64,000 nucleotides of DNA from Candidatus Competibacteraceae bacterium (GTDB taxonomy: Bacteria > Bacteroidota > Bacteroidia > CAIKAF01), in assembly GCA_014879445.1 (NCBI GenBank), contig JACSSC010000025.1, positions 1 through 64,000 on the forward strand, given 5' to 3'. A program made the position numbers and the translations under genes. Below, in pieces: positions 1 to 10,479 of the stretch (the stretch's first letter is position 1; every line of letters starts with the position of its first letter). Under the pieces are notes generated by a model, which saw nothing but the letters and a program-made list of their open reading frames with translations, was not told the origin of the DNA and did no database searches.

Positions 1-1065
1 AATCCTTCGATAACGAATGTAACCACAGCCAACAGCGGTACTTATACCGTAACAGTAACGGATGCCAACAGCTGTACGGCAACGGCCAGTACGAATGTTA
101 CTATTTATGCCTTACCTACTCCCACAGCCAACAACAATACACCGGTTTGCGAAGGAGTTACCGTGAGCATTACATCCACACCTGCCGGCATGGCTTCCTA
201 TAATTGGACTGGTCCGGGTGGTTATACATCTTCCACACAAAATCCATCCATTACCAATCCAACCACAGCCGAAAGTGGCACTTATACCGTAACAGTAACA
301 GATGGAAATGGCTGTACAGCCACTGCCAGCACTGTGGTAACTGTAAACGCCATGCCAATACCAACAGCCGGTAATAATGGCCCTGTATGTAGCGGAGTAG
401 ATATCAATTTAACTTCTTCAGGAGGTGCATCCTATAGTTGGAGCGGCCCGGGTGGCTATATATCCGTCGCTCAAAATCCTGTATTAAGCCCTACAACACC
501 CTCTATGAGCGGTACTTATACGGTTACCGTGTCATCGGGTGCAGGATGTTCGGCCACAGCAACTACTTCGGTAACGGTAAATGCCTTGCCTGTACCTGTG
601 GCAGCTAATGATGGCCCACATTGCGAAGGACTGGTGCTTACACTCAATTCGATGGGTGGGGTTAGTTATAACTGGACGGGTCCGGGCGGATACACATCAA
701 CTGACCAAAGCCCTGTAATAAATCCGACAGCAGCATCCCAAACCGGCACCTATACCGTAACGGTAACAGATGTGAATGGTTGTACAGCAACAACCAGCAC
801 AGATGTAACGATTTACGCTTTGCCTGTTCCATCTGCTGCAAGTAGCGGCCCTGCCTGCCAAGGGCTTTCGATTAATTTGGCCTCAGGCGGTGGCGTAAGT
901 TACAGTTGGGTAGGCCCTAATGCCTTCTCATCGGCTATGCAAAACCCTGTATTGAATAATGTGGATATCAGCCATGCCGGAACTTATACCGTAACGGTAA
1001 CCAGCAGTGATGGCTGTACGGCATCAACTACTGTAGATGTTGTAGTAAATCCGTTGCCACAGCCC
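1..1065 (+). repeat. In-gene tandem repeat, 234 bp (78 aa) period, diverged units
   Basis: The motif tat-aat/agt/aac-tgg (Y-N/S-W) starts at 199, 433, 667 and 901 (as tac-agt-tgg), exactly 234 bp apart. Confidence 0.9.
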
Positions 1066-1836
1066 AATTATAGTGCAGCCAATATAATAGGTTGCAGCCC
1101 AGTATGTGCTGATTTTAGCGATTTGAGCGTAATCGCCACAGGAGCAGTTACAGGTTGGGAGTGGAGTGCCAATGGCAACGTATTTAGCAATGCACAAAAC
1201 CCAACACAGTGCTTCAGCACACCGGGTACATATGATATATTGTTAACAGCCACTTCTGATCAGGGCTGTACTTCATCGTTTATCATCAATGATTTGGTAA
1301 CGGTATATGTTAATCCTATAGCTGACTTTACCATATATCCAGAGGTGATTATATCCAATAATCCAACGGCAAACTTCACCAATACAAGTACAGCCAATGC
1401 GATATTATGGAATTGGAACTTTGGAGATGGCACATTTGGCACCGATGAAAATCCGATACATTTATATGCAGATACCGGACAGTTTTGCATTACGCTGACG
1501 GTACAAACCGCACAGGGATGTCAGGACACCACTACACATTGCTTGTATATCTTCCCCGAGTATAAAATATACATACCTAACACATTTACACCCAATGATG
1601 ATAAGATTAATGATTTCTTTACCGTTGGCGGTATGGGAATTGAGAGTATAGAAATGCAAATCTTTAATCGTTGGGGAGAGTCGGTTTATACCACGACCTC
1701 AATGTTGGGTTGGCCCGGAACGATTGGTAGCACAGAAGTTATAGCCAAGCAAGATGTATATGTGTACAAGATTTGGGTAATCACCTTTCAGGGCGAAGTG
1801 TTCGAATACTACGGACACGTAAATCTCCTGCGCTAA
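1..1836 (+). CDS. Large secreted adhesin-like protein with tandem Ig/PKD-like repeats and a gliding-motility-associated C-terminal domain (5' truncated by the window edge)
   Basis: Frame is open from base 1 (NPSITNVTTANSGTYTVTVT), so the ORF start at 163 is internal. Repeats of GTYTVTVT..GCTAT. PKD-like WNFGDGTFGTDENPIHLYADTG. C-term IYIPNTFTPNDDKINDFFTV..IFNRWGESVY is typical of the gliding motility / T9SS type B CTD. Confidence 0.9.
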   Translation, partial: NPSITNVTTANSGTYTVTVTDANSCTATASTNVTIYALPTPTANNNTPVCEGVTVSITSTPAGMASYNWTGPGGYTSSTQNPSITNPTTAESGTYTVTVTDGNGCTATASTVVTVNAMPIPTAGNNGPVCSGVDINLTSSGGASYSWSGPGGYISVAQNPVLSPTTPSMSGTYTVTVSSGAGCSATATTSVTVNALPVPVAANDGPHCEGLVLTLNSMGGVSYNWTGPGGYTSTDQSPVINPTAASQTGTYTVTVTDVNGCTATTSTDVTIYALPVPSAASSGPACQGLSINLASGGGVSYSWVGPNAFSSAMQNPVLNNVDISHAGTYTVTVTSSDGCTASTTVDVVVNPLPQPNYSAANIIGCSPVCADFSDLSVIATGAVTGWEWSANGNVFSNAQNPTQCFSTPGTYDILLTATSDQGCTSSFIINDLVTVYVNPIADFTIYPEVIISNNPTANFTNTSTANAILWNWNFGDGTFGTDENPIHLYADTGQFCITLTVQTAQGCQDTTTHCLYIFPEYKIYIPNTFTPNDDKINDFFTVGGMGIESIEMQIFNRWGESVYTTTSMLGWPGTIGSTEVIAKQDVYVYKIWVITFQGEVFEYYGHVNLLR

Positions 1837-2548
1837 TAGCGCCCGCTTTAAGTTAAAAGGGGATGTTGAAGGGCGTATTCAACAAGGTATTTATTACTAT
1901 ATTGTGAACTATTTCAACTTTTTTGAAAAAAAAAGCTCCACAGAAGTAAAGAGAGAACAAAAAATTCTCTTGAAGATAATAAAATCAAAATGATATCTCC
2001 ATACTTCGACTATGCTCAACATGTATATTAAAGCGGGTTCGTTCAACACGGGTTTATCTTATCTCTATTTTATTTTCAAAGGTATTCAATGAATTTCATT
2101 GCTTGTGCGGCTAACATAACCTAATATTAGCTAGTGTGCGTAGTAGATTTCTATTTCACTATCAGTTTTCGTGTCATTATTCCGTTGAAACATTCAGTTT
2201 AGGAAAAAAATTCAATGAGTACAACTCCATTTGCTTGCAGATGAAAATCATATATTGAATCATTCAGTGAAATAGTGCTTGTATTAAAATGTTGTTTGGA
2301 TAGAGATAGTTTACTGCATTAGTTCATGAATATCCGGCGTTTATTAATGAGTTGAATCAATAAATCACATTATTGTTGATTGAATCAATGATAGTTATTT
2401 GACCTGGATGAACAGTTGTAATTCCCGGAAATTTTAGCGATATATTTCTTCCGCTTTGAAAATAATTATCGAAGTTCGATACCAATACCTTATTGGTAAT
2501 TCGTCGTTTATATGGGTACCATTTACAAATGTATTTTTTAATTTTTAG

Positions 2549-2680
2549 GAGCGCAGGATGGTTTTGCGCCAGGGATAGGAAGGGCGCTGCCCATAGGCAG
2601 CGGTGCGTAGCACCGTAGCGAAGCGTAGCCCTGCATAGCCCGACGACCTGCTGCTGCAAGTGCAGGGCGGGTGCCCATAA
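2549..2680. repeat. GC-rich palindromic intergenic element (candidate dispersed repeat)
   Basis: GC-rich island in AT-rich non-coding DNA. Inverted repeats: cgctgcc-cata-ggcagcg (2585-2602), cggtgc-gta-gcaccg (2601-2615), gccctgca (2628-2635) / tgcagggc (2661-2668). Confidence 0.55.
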
Positions 2681-2709
2681 TCATCAAAAAAATTGCGCTA
2701 TAGGTTGAA

Positions 2710-2737
2710 GAAAAAAAAAGCCCCTTGAGAGGGGCTT
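2710..2737 (-). terminator. Rho-independent terminator for the minus-strand lipoprotein gene
   Basis: Stem aagcccc-ttgaga-ggggctt (2718-2737) with an A-run on + at 2710-2719, i.e. a U-run on the minus transcript. Confidence 0.8.
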
Positions 2738-2755
2738 ACTGAAAAAAAATAATCA

Positions 2756-3328
2756 TTATTTGCGAATCAATTCAAAGCTATCGAGGAAAGATTTGGTATC
2801 GGCATCGCTGGGATAATCACTGGCACGAAGAATACCTACCTGATACAGGCGATTGTTGACCATAAAGAGTTTGTAAACTGTGGCAAACTGTGGGCCTTTA
2901 GCTTTAAAAAACAAACCGGGGTGACCGTCAATCTCAATTTTCTTTTCGTCTTCAAGTTTGGCGCTAATGTTTGAGACAACCCCTTCTTTAGATCCTTGAA
3001 GCATTTCGCCTTTGTCGCCGGCATCTACCAATTCTTTAGGATAATCGGAAAACGCAACCATGTATGCCTCATCATATCCTTTTTCATACATATACATGTG
3101 CATATCAATGTCGCCCACTTCGGTTGGAACTTTTTCGTTGGAAATGGTGGGTTCTCCGGGAAAAGCAATTTTAAAATTACCCTCTTCGGTAGTAAATTTA
3201 TTGACATTTTCGGAAGTTGTTGTTGAACTGTTGTCGGATGTTGTGTTATCTGATGCTTTCTTTCCGCAACCTGCAGCTAAAAGCAATGAACAAGACAATA
3301 CAATCGCGAATACAAATTGTTTTTTCAT
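2756..3328 (-). CDS. Putative lipoprotein, paralogue of the upstream gene
   Basis: 190 aa; signal peptide with lipobox LLLAAGC. Core FKIAFPGEPTISNEKVPTEVGDIDMHMYMYEKGYDEAYMVAFSDYP matches the neighbouring ORF. Confidence 0.8.
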   Translation of the reverse strand: MKKQFVFAIVLSCSLLLAAGCGKKASDNTTSDNSSTTTSENVNKFTTEEGNFKIAFPGEPTISNEKVPTEVGDIDMHMYMYEKGYDEAYMVAFSDYPKELVDAGDKGEMLQGSKEGVVSNISAKLEDEKKIEIDGHPGLFFKAKGPQFATVYKLFMVNNRLYQVGILRASDYPSDADTKSFLDSFELIRK

Positions 3329-3365
3329 GTGTTTTGATTTTTTAATGATGGGTAAAAATATACAA

Positions 3366-3923
3366 TTATGATGTTAACTCAAAACTGGCAATAAAAGATT
3401 TCACATCTTTTTTAGCGGGTAATTCGTTTGCTTTAAGGATGGCCACTTGATAAAGGCGATTATTACGTAAAACCAACAAATAAGAAGTGCAGTATGCATT
3501 ACCTCTGCCATCAAATGACAAAGCCGGGTAGTTTTGAATTTTGAATCGTTTCACATTTTCACCGGTTGCGCCAAAGTTGCCAAGAACGCCACCTTTAGAA
3601 GCTTCCATCAGTGCATAGGGGTCTTGGCCTTGCATACTGGATTCGGGATAATCGGAGTATGCTACCATGTATGCCTCTGAGGGGCTTTTTTCGTACATAA
3701 ACATCACCATTTTAATATCGCCCAAATCAGTAGGTACATTATCTTCGCTACGTGTAGGTTCGGCTGGAAACATAATTTTAAATTTTCCATCAGCAGAGTG
3801 GTACTTTTGTTTTTTGCCGGCCAGCACCTTTCCAGCTTCTTGTGTGCATTGATGCGTAAGAGGCATGGCTTGTACTCCATATCCAAACACAACCAAGGCC
3901 ATTAAAACCAATGATTTTTTCAT
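3366..3923 (-). CDS. Putative secreted protein, tandem paralogue of the downstream lipoprotein gene
   Basis: 185 aa; signal peptide without lipobox (MKKSLVLMALVVFGYGVQA). Core FKIMFPAEPTRSEDNVPTDLGDIKMVMFMYEKSPSEAYMVAYSDYP. Confidence 0.8.
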   Translation of the reverse strand: MKKSLVLMALVVFGYGVQAMPLTHQCTQEAGKVLAGKKQKYHSADGKFKIMFPAEPTRSEDNVPTDLGDIKMVMFMYEKSPSEAYMVAYSDYPESSMQGQDPYALMEASKGGVLGNFGATGENVKRFKIQNYPALSFDGRGNAYCTSYLLVLRNNRLYQVAILKANELPAKKDVKSFIASFELTS

Positions 3924-4199
3924 AATTTTTTGTGAATTTTTTCGAGTACAAAGTAAGAATAAATCATGCCAAAAAATAGTAGTTTTATATCTTTAAATTT
4001 ATCATTATTTCGCAAATGGCTGATAGGTAGATGTATAGCTTAATTGATTTGAATATAAAAATATTTGAAATAGGTCATTTGCCTGAGATATCAAACATGA
4101 TATGGGTAGCCATACGAACACTTTGTCTGGGGCATTGTTATTCGATTCGATCGGATATAATTATGTAATTTTAGCCAATCATATTTTCTATTATACGTT

Positions 4200-4967
4200 A
4201 TGAAATTACATTACAGGGTTTATGGGCAGGGGAAACCGCTATTTATTTTGCATGGGTTGTTTGGTTCGGCAGATAATTGGAATACTTTAGCGAAGATGTA
4301 TGCAAAGGCGTTTGAGGTGTATGTTATTGACCAACGCAACCACGGATTATCGCCCCACAACGAGCAATGGAGCTATCAAGTGATGACAGAAGATTTGATG
4401 GAGATTGTAACAGAAAGGGGTCTTGAGCGGGTGTATATCATGGGTCATTCGATGGGTGGAAAAACAGCTATGTTTGCTGCCTGTATATATCCTAACGTGT
4501 TTGATAAACTTATCGTTGCTGATATATCTCCGAGGCATTATCCTGTACATCATGATGGCATATTAGAAGCATTATGTGAGCTGCCATTACAACAAATACA
4601 ATCGCGTCAAGAAGCAGATGCTTGGCTATCTGGGAGGATTAAAGAATTCGGGGTGAGGCAATTTTTGCTAAAAAGTTTGCATCGCCTGCCGGATGGCGGA
4701 TTTGGTTGGCGATTTAATTTACCTGTAATAAAAAAAAATATTGAATCGGTAGGAGTGGCATTGCCGAATACGTATCAGTACCCTCATCCTGCATTATTTG
4801 TCAAGGGCGAAAAGAGCACGTATATCACATTAGAAGATGAATGGCAGATAAAACAACAATTTCCGTTTAGTACAGTAAACATCATATCAGATGCCGGCCA
4901 CTGGTTACATGCAGAGCAGCCCGATATATTTTTAGCTAAAACCCTCTCGTTTTTGATGAATGGCTAA
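4200..4967 (+). CDS. Alpha/beta fold hydrolase (YbfF-like esterase family)
   Basis: LHGLFGSADNW, IDQRNHGLSPH, nucleophile elbow GHSMGG, late AGHWLHAEQP. Confidence 0.88.
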   Translation: MKLHYRVYGQGKPLFILHGLFGSADNWNTLAKMYAKAFEVYVIDQRNHGLSPHNEQWSYQVMTEDLMEIVTERGLERVYIMGHSMGGKTAMFAACIYPNVFDKLIVADISPRHYPVHHDGILEALCELPLQQIQSRQEADAWLSGRIKEFGVRQFLLKSLHRLPDGGFGWRFNLPVIKKNIESVGVALPNTYQYPHPALFVKGEKSTYITLEDEWQIKQQFPFSTVNIISDAGHWLHAEQPDIFLAKTLSFLMNG

Positions 4968-6891
4968 TACGTTGCGACATATAACCGAAGAAATCAGGAA
5001 ACAAATACATCCGTTTCGCTTTCATCAAAAAGGGAAACAGGAAGTGATGAATCAACAAATAAGGCAAAAATTATCAGATTTATCAGCCGATGATGATGCT
5101 TGTGGGAAGTTACGCAATCAAATACAAGTGATAGCCAAGGAGGCAAATTTTGTGAATGCATTTACCGAATCAGGCATTTTTTCAGGGTCGGGTTTGCTTT
5201 CAGAAATACTCAGAAGAATTTCTTTGTCGCTTTTGCCTGAGGTGTATTCGCCCCATGATTTCAGGGGTTTTATTCAACGAGTATTTTTCAAAAACAATGA
5301 TTTCAAGTGGCTTAATGCGCTGGATGAAGAAACGATACAAAGGTTGTGGACCATTTTGAATAAAGACCATTTTCTACGCAAGGCGCTCAGGCCTTCAATT
5401 GCCAACTCGTTGGTAGTATTGTCGCATAGAATTGCCGTACTGGGGTTAGAGAATGAGTTGGCTGACAAGATGCCAGAATTAGATAAGCTCGATTCTCCAT
5501 TTATGGAACAAAGTGCATCCATAATACATTTGGTATCTATTATTGAAAAAGAACAAATTGTTGTTTCAACACACGACAGTTCATTAAATGAAGTATTATC
5601 GTTGTTGCAAAAATGTGAAGACATTATCCAAACGCTCAGAGAGAAAAGAAATGAATATGGTATTTCGTTTTCCTTATCACTGATTTTGGTAAGATTGAAA
5701 CAAATGATAATCCGGATGCGCTTATTACTCGACATTGTAGTAGATGACGATGAGAAGAATCGTATGGCATTTTTTTGTTTGTTTAGTGAAATTGTAAAAT
5801 CTGAAAATAACCGATACAGCATCCGCTATTATGTAGGAAAAAATTCCGATTTGATTGCATATCAGGTTACCGAGCATGCGAGTAAAAGCGGTTCTCATTA
5901 TATCACATCCGACGTCAAGGGATATTGGCAACTTTTTCGAGATTCTATGCAAGGGGGTGTTTTTGTAGGTTTTATGGCATTATTCAAAATTCTGATTTAT
6001 TATTTGCGCATATCGCCATTTGGTTATGCCTTTATGTATAGTTTGAATTATGCATCGGGTTTTGTAGGCATGCATCTTACACATTCGGCTTTAGCCACCA
6101 AACAACCGGCACTGACGGCACAGGCATTGGCTACATCTATTGACAAAGACAAATCCGGGAATCGTCAATTTGCCGAGATGACTGCAAAAATTTTCAGGAG
6201 TCAATTTGTTTCTTTTATGGGAAATCTTGTTGTCGTGTTTCCGTTAGGATTATGCATTGCGCTATTGTATAGTTGGCTGATGCCAGAACCATTAACACCC
6301 GATGAAAAAGCCATGCAGCTTCTCAACGAAATACATCCATTTCATAGTCGTTCGTTGATATATGCCGGTATTGCAGGATTTTATCTTTTCTTATCCGGCT
6401 TGCTTTCAGGATATATTGAGAATTTGGTAGTATATGCGGTATTGAAAGAAAGAATTGTGCAGCATCCTATTTTTTCGCGATGGATTAAGCATGGAAGCTT
6501 GTCTCGATTGGCTGGATTTGTAGATCGCAATGCAGGGGGCATTGTCGGCAATGCATTTTTCGGTCTTTGCATGGGTTCAACACCGATAATAGGTTCATTT
6601 TTTGGGCTTGATTTAGATGTAAGACATATCACTTTTGCGGCGGCAAATTCAGGTATAGCTTTGGGGCATTTTATGTTTGATGTTCCGTTGCTAACTATTA
6701 TTATGGCTTTTGTGGGTGTTTCGATGATTGGCTTCACCAATTTTATGGTAAGCTTTCTGCTTTCGTTCATGCTGGCGGTTAAGGCGCGAAGCATTTCATT
6801 ATCCGGCTATAAGTATTTGCTGATTGAAATTTGGCAACTGTTTAAGCGACGACCCCGAACATTTTTTTTCCCGCCACGCAGTTCAGTATAA
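4960..6891 (+). CDS. 'Site-specific recombinase' Gcr-like multi-pass membrane protein (PF10136-type)
   Basis: HLTHSALATKQPALTAQALA, GFVDRNAGGIVGNAFFGLCMGSTPIIGSFFGLDLDVRHITFAAANSGIAL; multiple TM segments. Overlaps the hydrolase gene by 8 bp. Confidence 0.75.
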   Translation: MANTLRHITEEIRKQIHPFRFHQKGKQEVMNQQIRQKLSDLSADDDACGKLRNQIQVIAKEANFVNAFTESGIFSGSGLLSEILRRISLSLLPEVYSPHDFRGFIQRVFFKNNDFKWLNALDEETIQRLWTILNKDHFLRKALRPSIANSLVVLSHRIAVLGLENELADKMPELDKLDSPFMEQSASIIHLVSIIEKEQIVVSTHDSSLNEVLSLLQKCEDIIQTLREKRNEYGISFSLSLILVRLKQMIIRMRLLLDIVVDDDEKNRMAFFCLFSEIVKSENNRYSIRYYVGKNSDLIAYQVTEHASKSGSHYITSDVKGYWQLFRDSMQGGVFVGFMALFKILIYYLRISPFGYAFMYSLNYASGFVGMHLTHSALATKQPALTAQALATSIDKDKSGNRQFAEMTAKIFRSQFVSFMGNLVVVFPLGLCIALLYSWLMPEPLTPDEKAMQLLNEIHPFHSRSLIYAGIAGFYLFLSGLLSGYIENLVVYAVLKERIVQHPIFSRWIKHGSLSRLAGFVDRNAGGIVGNAFFGLCMGSTPIIGSFFGLDLDVRHITFAAANSGIALGHFMFDVPLLTIIMAFVGVSMIGFTNFMVSFLLSFMLAVKARSISLSGYKYLLIEIWQLFKRRPRTFFFPPRSSV

Positions 6892-6905
6892 CAAAAAACT
6901 TGTTT

Positions 6906-7697
6906 TTACATGGCCCCGCCGCCACTGTTTTTAGGTTCTTTTTTGGTCAAACTTGCCACCAAAAATTCACGGTTCATGCGGGCAATGTTTTCGATGGAAA
7001 TCCCTTTTGGACATTCCGCTTCGCAAGCGCCCGTATTACTACAATTTCCGAACCCTTCGGCATCCATCTGGCCAACCATATTCAGAACACGCTCTTTTCG
7101 TTCAGGTTTACCTTGAGGAAGCAAGGTCAATTGAGAAACTTTTGCAGAAACAAAAAGCATAGCCGATCCGTTGGCACAAGCAGCCACACAAGCGCCACAA
7201 CCAATACATGCAGCTGCTTCAAAAGCTTCATCAGCATTTTGTTTGGGTATTGGAATGTTATTAGCATCCTTTGCACTACCTGTGTTGACGGAAATAAACC
7301 CGCCTTTAGCTATAATTCTGTCAAAAGCAGAACGGTCAACAACTAAATCCTTGACTACAGGGAATGCCTTGGCTCGCCACGGTTCGATAATAATAGTATC
7401 GCCATGATTGAATGATCGCATATGCAACTGACACGTCGTAATTCCATATTTTGGGCCATGTGGCCTGCCATTGATATACAAACTGCACATTCCGCAAATA
7501 CCCTCTCGGCAATCGTGGTCAAAAGCAACAGGTTCTTCGCCTTTTTGAATGAGTTGCTCATTGAGCACGTCAATCATTTCTAAAAAAGACATATCGGGAG
7601 AAATATCTGCAACCTGGTATGTTATTAACTTGCCGGCAGTACTTGCGTTTTTTTGTCGCCAGATTTTTAATGTCAGATTCATATTTCCACTACTCAT
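6906..7697 (-). CDS. sdhB: Succinate dehydrogenase/fumarate reductase iron-sulfur subunit
   Basis: [20 protein letters not shown] (2Fe-2S) and [19 protein letters not shown] (Fe-S); next to sdhA. Confidence 0.93.
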   Translation of the reverse strand: MSSGNMNLTLKIWRQKNASTAGKLITYQVADISPDMSFLEMIDVLNEQLIQKGEEPVAFDHDCREGICGMCSLYINGRPHGPKYGITTCQLHMRSFNHGDTIIIEPWRAKAFPVVKDLVVDRSAFDRIIAKGGFISVNTGSAKDANNIPIPKQNADEAFEAAACIGCGACVAACANGSAMLFVSAKVSQLTLLPQGKPERKERVLNMVGQMDAEGFGNCSNTGACEAECPKGISIENIARMNREFLVASLTKKEPKNSGGGAM

Positions 7698-7730
7698 GAC
7701 TAATGACTATTATCGGTTTGATATAAAAAA

Positions 7731-9767
7731 TTATTTGTAAGATCGTTGAGCCACCTTAATGGCTTTAAATTCAAGATTTTCTTTATGCAATTCAAACTGA
7801 CCGTTACCTTTGTTCTCCCAGGCAGCTACAAAAGAGAAGTGGGCATCATCGCGTTGAGCTTCACCTTCCTCTGTTTGATATTCTTCACGAAAATGGCCTC
7901 CGCAGGATTCGTTTCGTTGCAAAGCGTCCATACACATCAACTCACCTAGCTCAAGAAAATCGGCAACACGTCCGGCTTTCTCCAATTCGAGATTGAGTTC
8001 ATTGGCCTCTCCTGTAACCCTAACCTCCTTCCAAAACTCATCACGAATGGCTTGAATTTCTTTGATAGCGACCTTTAGCCCTTCGGCATTTCGGGCCATT
8101 CCGCATTTATCCCACATCACCTTTCCCAATTTTTTATGGAAATAATCAACCGACTTGGTGCCCTTAATGGAAAGGAGTTTATGAATTTGGGCCTGCGTAT
8201 TTTGCAATGCAGCATCAAAAGCTGGATGTTGGGTTTTAAGTTTATCAATAGAGTCGGATTTGCCTTTTTCGGCACTCATGCGACTCACTTCGGTGCTAAG
8301 GTATGCGCCAATGGTATAGGGAATAACAAAATATCCGTCGGCTAATCCTTGCATCAAAGCAGATGCTCCGAGACGGTTAGCTCCATGATCGCTGAAATTA
8401 GCTTCGCCTAATGCATACAGGCCTGGAATGGTTGTCATGAGGTTGTAATCAACCCAAAGGCCACCCATGGTATAGTGAACAGCGGGATAAATCTGCATGG
8501 GTTCTTCATAAGGATCTACACCGGTAATTTGTTTGTACATATCAAATAGGTTACCGTATTTTTCTTTCACCACATCTTTGCCCAATGCTTTAAGTTGAGC
8601 ATCTGTAGGATTAGATATGCCTTTTTTTGTGGCTTCAGCTCGACCATATTTCTCTTTCATATTAAACTGAAAGTCGAGAAAAACGGCTTGCCCTGTAGCA
8701 TTCACACCAAATCCGGCATCGCATCTTTCTTTAGCTGCTCTTGATGCCACATCGCGTGGCACTAGGTTCCCGAATGCAGGATAACGACGTTCTAAATAGT
8801 AATCTCTGTCGTCTTCAGCAATATCGCTTGGTTTTTTCTTGCCCGATCTAAGCTCTTCAGCATCCTCTTTCTTCTTGGGCACCCAAATTCTTCCATCATT
8901 TCGGAGTGATTCAGACATGAGTGTGAGCTTTGACTGATGATCGCCGGAAACAGGAATGCAAGTAGGGTGAATTTGTGTATAGCATGGATTAGCAAAGAAT
9001 GCGCCTTTTTTGTTGGCTTTCCAGGCAGCTGTAACATTGCTTCCCATGGCATTTGTAGAAAGGAAAAATACATTACCGTATCCACCGGTACAAAGCAATA
9101 CAGCGTGTCCAAAATGTTTTTCAAGTTCGCCGGTGATGAGGTTACGGGCTATGATACCACGTGCCACGCCATCAATGGTCACCAATTCGAGCATTTCATG
9201 ACGTGCAAACATTTGTACATTGCCTAATCCGATTTGTCTTTGCAATGCACTATATGCACCAAGCAAAAGTTGCTGCCCTGTTTGGCCGGCTGCATAAAAT
9301 GTTCGTTGCACCTGGGTTCCTCCAAACGAGCGATTACTAAGAAGACCGCCGTATTCGCGTGCCAAAGGCACGCCTTGAGCCACACACTGGTCAATAATAT
9401 TTCCGCTAACTTCCGACAAGCGATGTACATTGGCTTCCCGTGCACGATAATCGCCCCCCTTGATGGTATCATAAAAAAGTCGGAATATACTATCTCCATC
9501 ATTTTGATAATTTTTAGCAGCATTTACCCCCCCCTGAGCTGCAATGGAGTGCGCCCTCCGTGGCGAATCTTGAAAACAAAATACTTTTACCTTATATCCC
9601 ATTTCTGCCAGTGTAGCAGCAGCCGAAGATCCGGCTAAACCTGATCCCACAACAACAATTTCAAGGTTGCGCTTGTTGGCTGGATTTACCAACGGAACAG
9701 TGGAACGATAGGTTGTCCACTTCTGATCTAATGGGCCTTCGGGAATTTTAGAATCAAGTACTGACAT
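7731..9767 (-). CDS. sdhA: Succinate dehydrogenase/fumarate reductase flavoprotein subunit
   Basis: [23 protein letters not shown] (FAD), [49 protein letters not shown]. Confidence 0.95.
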   Translation of the reverse strand: MSVLDSKIPEGPLDQKWTTYRSTVPLVNPANKRNLEIVVVGSGLAGSSAAATLAEMGYKVKVFCFQDSPRRAHSIAAQGGVNAAKNYQNDGDSIFRLFYDTIKGGDYRAREANVHRLSEVSGNIIDQCVAQGVPLAREYGGLLSNRSFGGTQVQRTFYAAGQTGQQLLLGAYSALQRQIGLGNVQMFARHEMLELVTIDGVARGIIARNLITGELEKHFGHAVLLCTGGYGNVFFLSTNAMGSNVTAAWKANKKGAFFANPCYTQIHPTCIPVSGDHQSKLTLMSESLRNDGRIWVPKKKEDAEELRSGKKKPSDIAEDDRDYYLERRYPAFGNLVPRDVASRAAKERCDAGFGVNATGQAVFLDFQFNMKEKYGRAEATKKGISNPTDAQLKALGKDVVKEKYGNLFDMYKQITGVDPYEEPMQIYPAVHYTMGGLWVDYNLMTTIPGLYALGEANFSDHGANRLGASALMQGLADGYFVIPYTIGAYLSTEVSRMSAEKGKSDSIDKLKTQHPAFDAALQNTQAQIHKLLSIKGTKSVDYFHKKLGKVMWDKCGMARNAEGLKVAIKEIQAIRDEFWKEVRVTGEANELNLELEKAGRVADFLELGELMCMDALQRNESCGGHFREEYQTEEGEAQRDDAHFSFVAAWENKGNGQFELHKENLEFKAIKVAQRSYK

Positions 9768-9792
9768 ATCGGCTTTTTGTTTTTACAAGTAA

Positions 9793-10464
9793 TTATTGAA
9801 TAAATCCGAAATACATAGATATGGGCATCAGTGCAAAAAGCAAAGGGCAAAGAATGGCAAATAGCATCCCAACTGTCTTAATCATTGGATTGTATTTAGA
9901 ATGGTTTAGCCCTAACGACTGAAATGCACTCTTGAAGCCATGCAATAAGTGAAATGCAAGCGCAATACAACCTCCAACATAAATTCCAACAACCCAAATA
10001 TGAGAAAAAATGAATTTCATGCGCTCATATAAATCTATCTCGTGTCCTGTAGCAAATTGATTTGATCTGTTTGGAATCCAAAAATGTGCGGAGTGAATTA
10101 TTAAAAACAACAACAGCAGCAAACCTAAAATCCCCATACTTCTTGAATACCATGTGCTATTGGCGGAAGCACCTTTACCGTGATAAGCAATAGGACGGGC
10201 CTTTCGGTTTTGCGCTGTTATCATAATGCCATCTATTATATGAATTAGCAAGCCCAATACAAGTACGATTTCCATTGCACGAATAAGGGGATTGGTTCCC
10301 ATAAAGCTGGCTGCCTTCAAATAGGCCTGACCACCGTCATTCAAAAAAACCAATGCATTCACACCGGCATGCACAATCAGAAACGTAATCAGAAAAAGGC
10401 CTGTAAGACCCATCACAACTTTCTTAGCCACAGATGATTTAAGTAAACCTTTGTTGCCTGACAT
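9793..10464 (-). CDS. sdhC: Succinate dehydrogenase cytochrome b subunit
   Basis: 223 aa, five predicted TM segments with conserved His; first gene of the sdhCAB operon. Confidence 0.9.
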   Translation of the reverse strand: MSGNKGLLKSSVAKKVVMGLTGLFLITFLIVHAGVNALVFLNDGGQAYLKAASFMGTNPLIRAMEIVLVLGLLIHIIDGIMITAQNRKARPIAYHGKGASANSTWYSRSMGILGLLLLLFLIIHSAHFWIPNRSNQFATGHEIDLYERMKFIFSHIWVVGIYVGGCIALAFHLLHGFKSAFQSLGLNHSKYNPMIKTVGMLFAILCPLLFALMPISMYFGFIQ

Positions 10465-10479
10465 AATTCAATATTTTTG

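Noticed and set aside
2357-2659. 100-aa minus-strand ORF in the intergenic gap
   Set aside because: Its N-terminal third is just the GC-rich palindromic element read in frame; composition is odd and there is no domain-like pattern.
3060-3371. 103-aa plus-strand ORF antisense to the lipoprotein
   Set aside because: Antisense shadow of a gene with a clear signal peptide and paralogue support.
5274-5822. 182-aa antisense ORF inside the Gcr-like gene
   Set aside because: Low-complexity Ser-rich shadow ORF antisense to a well-supported gene.
4960-6891. Gene name 'site-specific recombinase' as evidence for a mobile element
   Set aside because: The protein is multi-pass membrane with no tyrosine or serine recombinase motifs, and there are no att-like repeats or other mobility genes nearby.
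8792-9638. Several 96-134 aa ORFs overlapping sdhA
   Set aside because: All are out-of-frame or antisense to a highly conserved sdhA reading frame.
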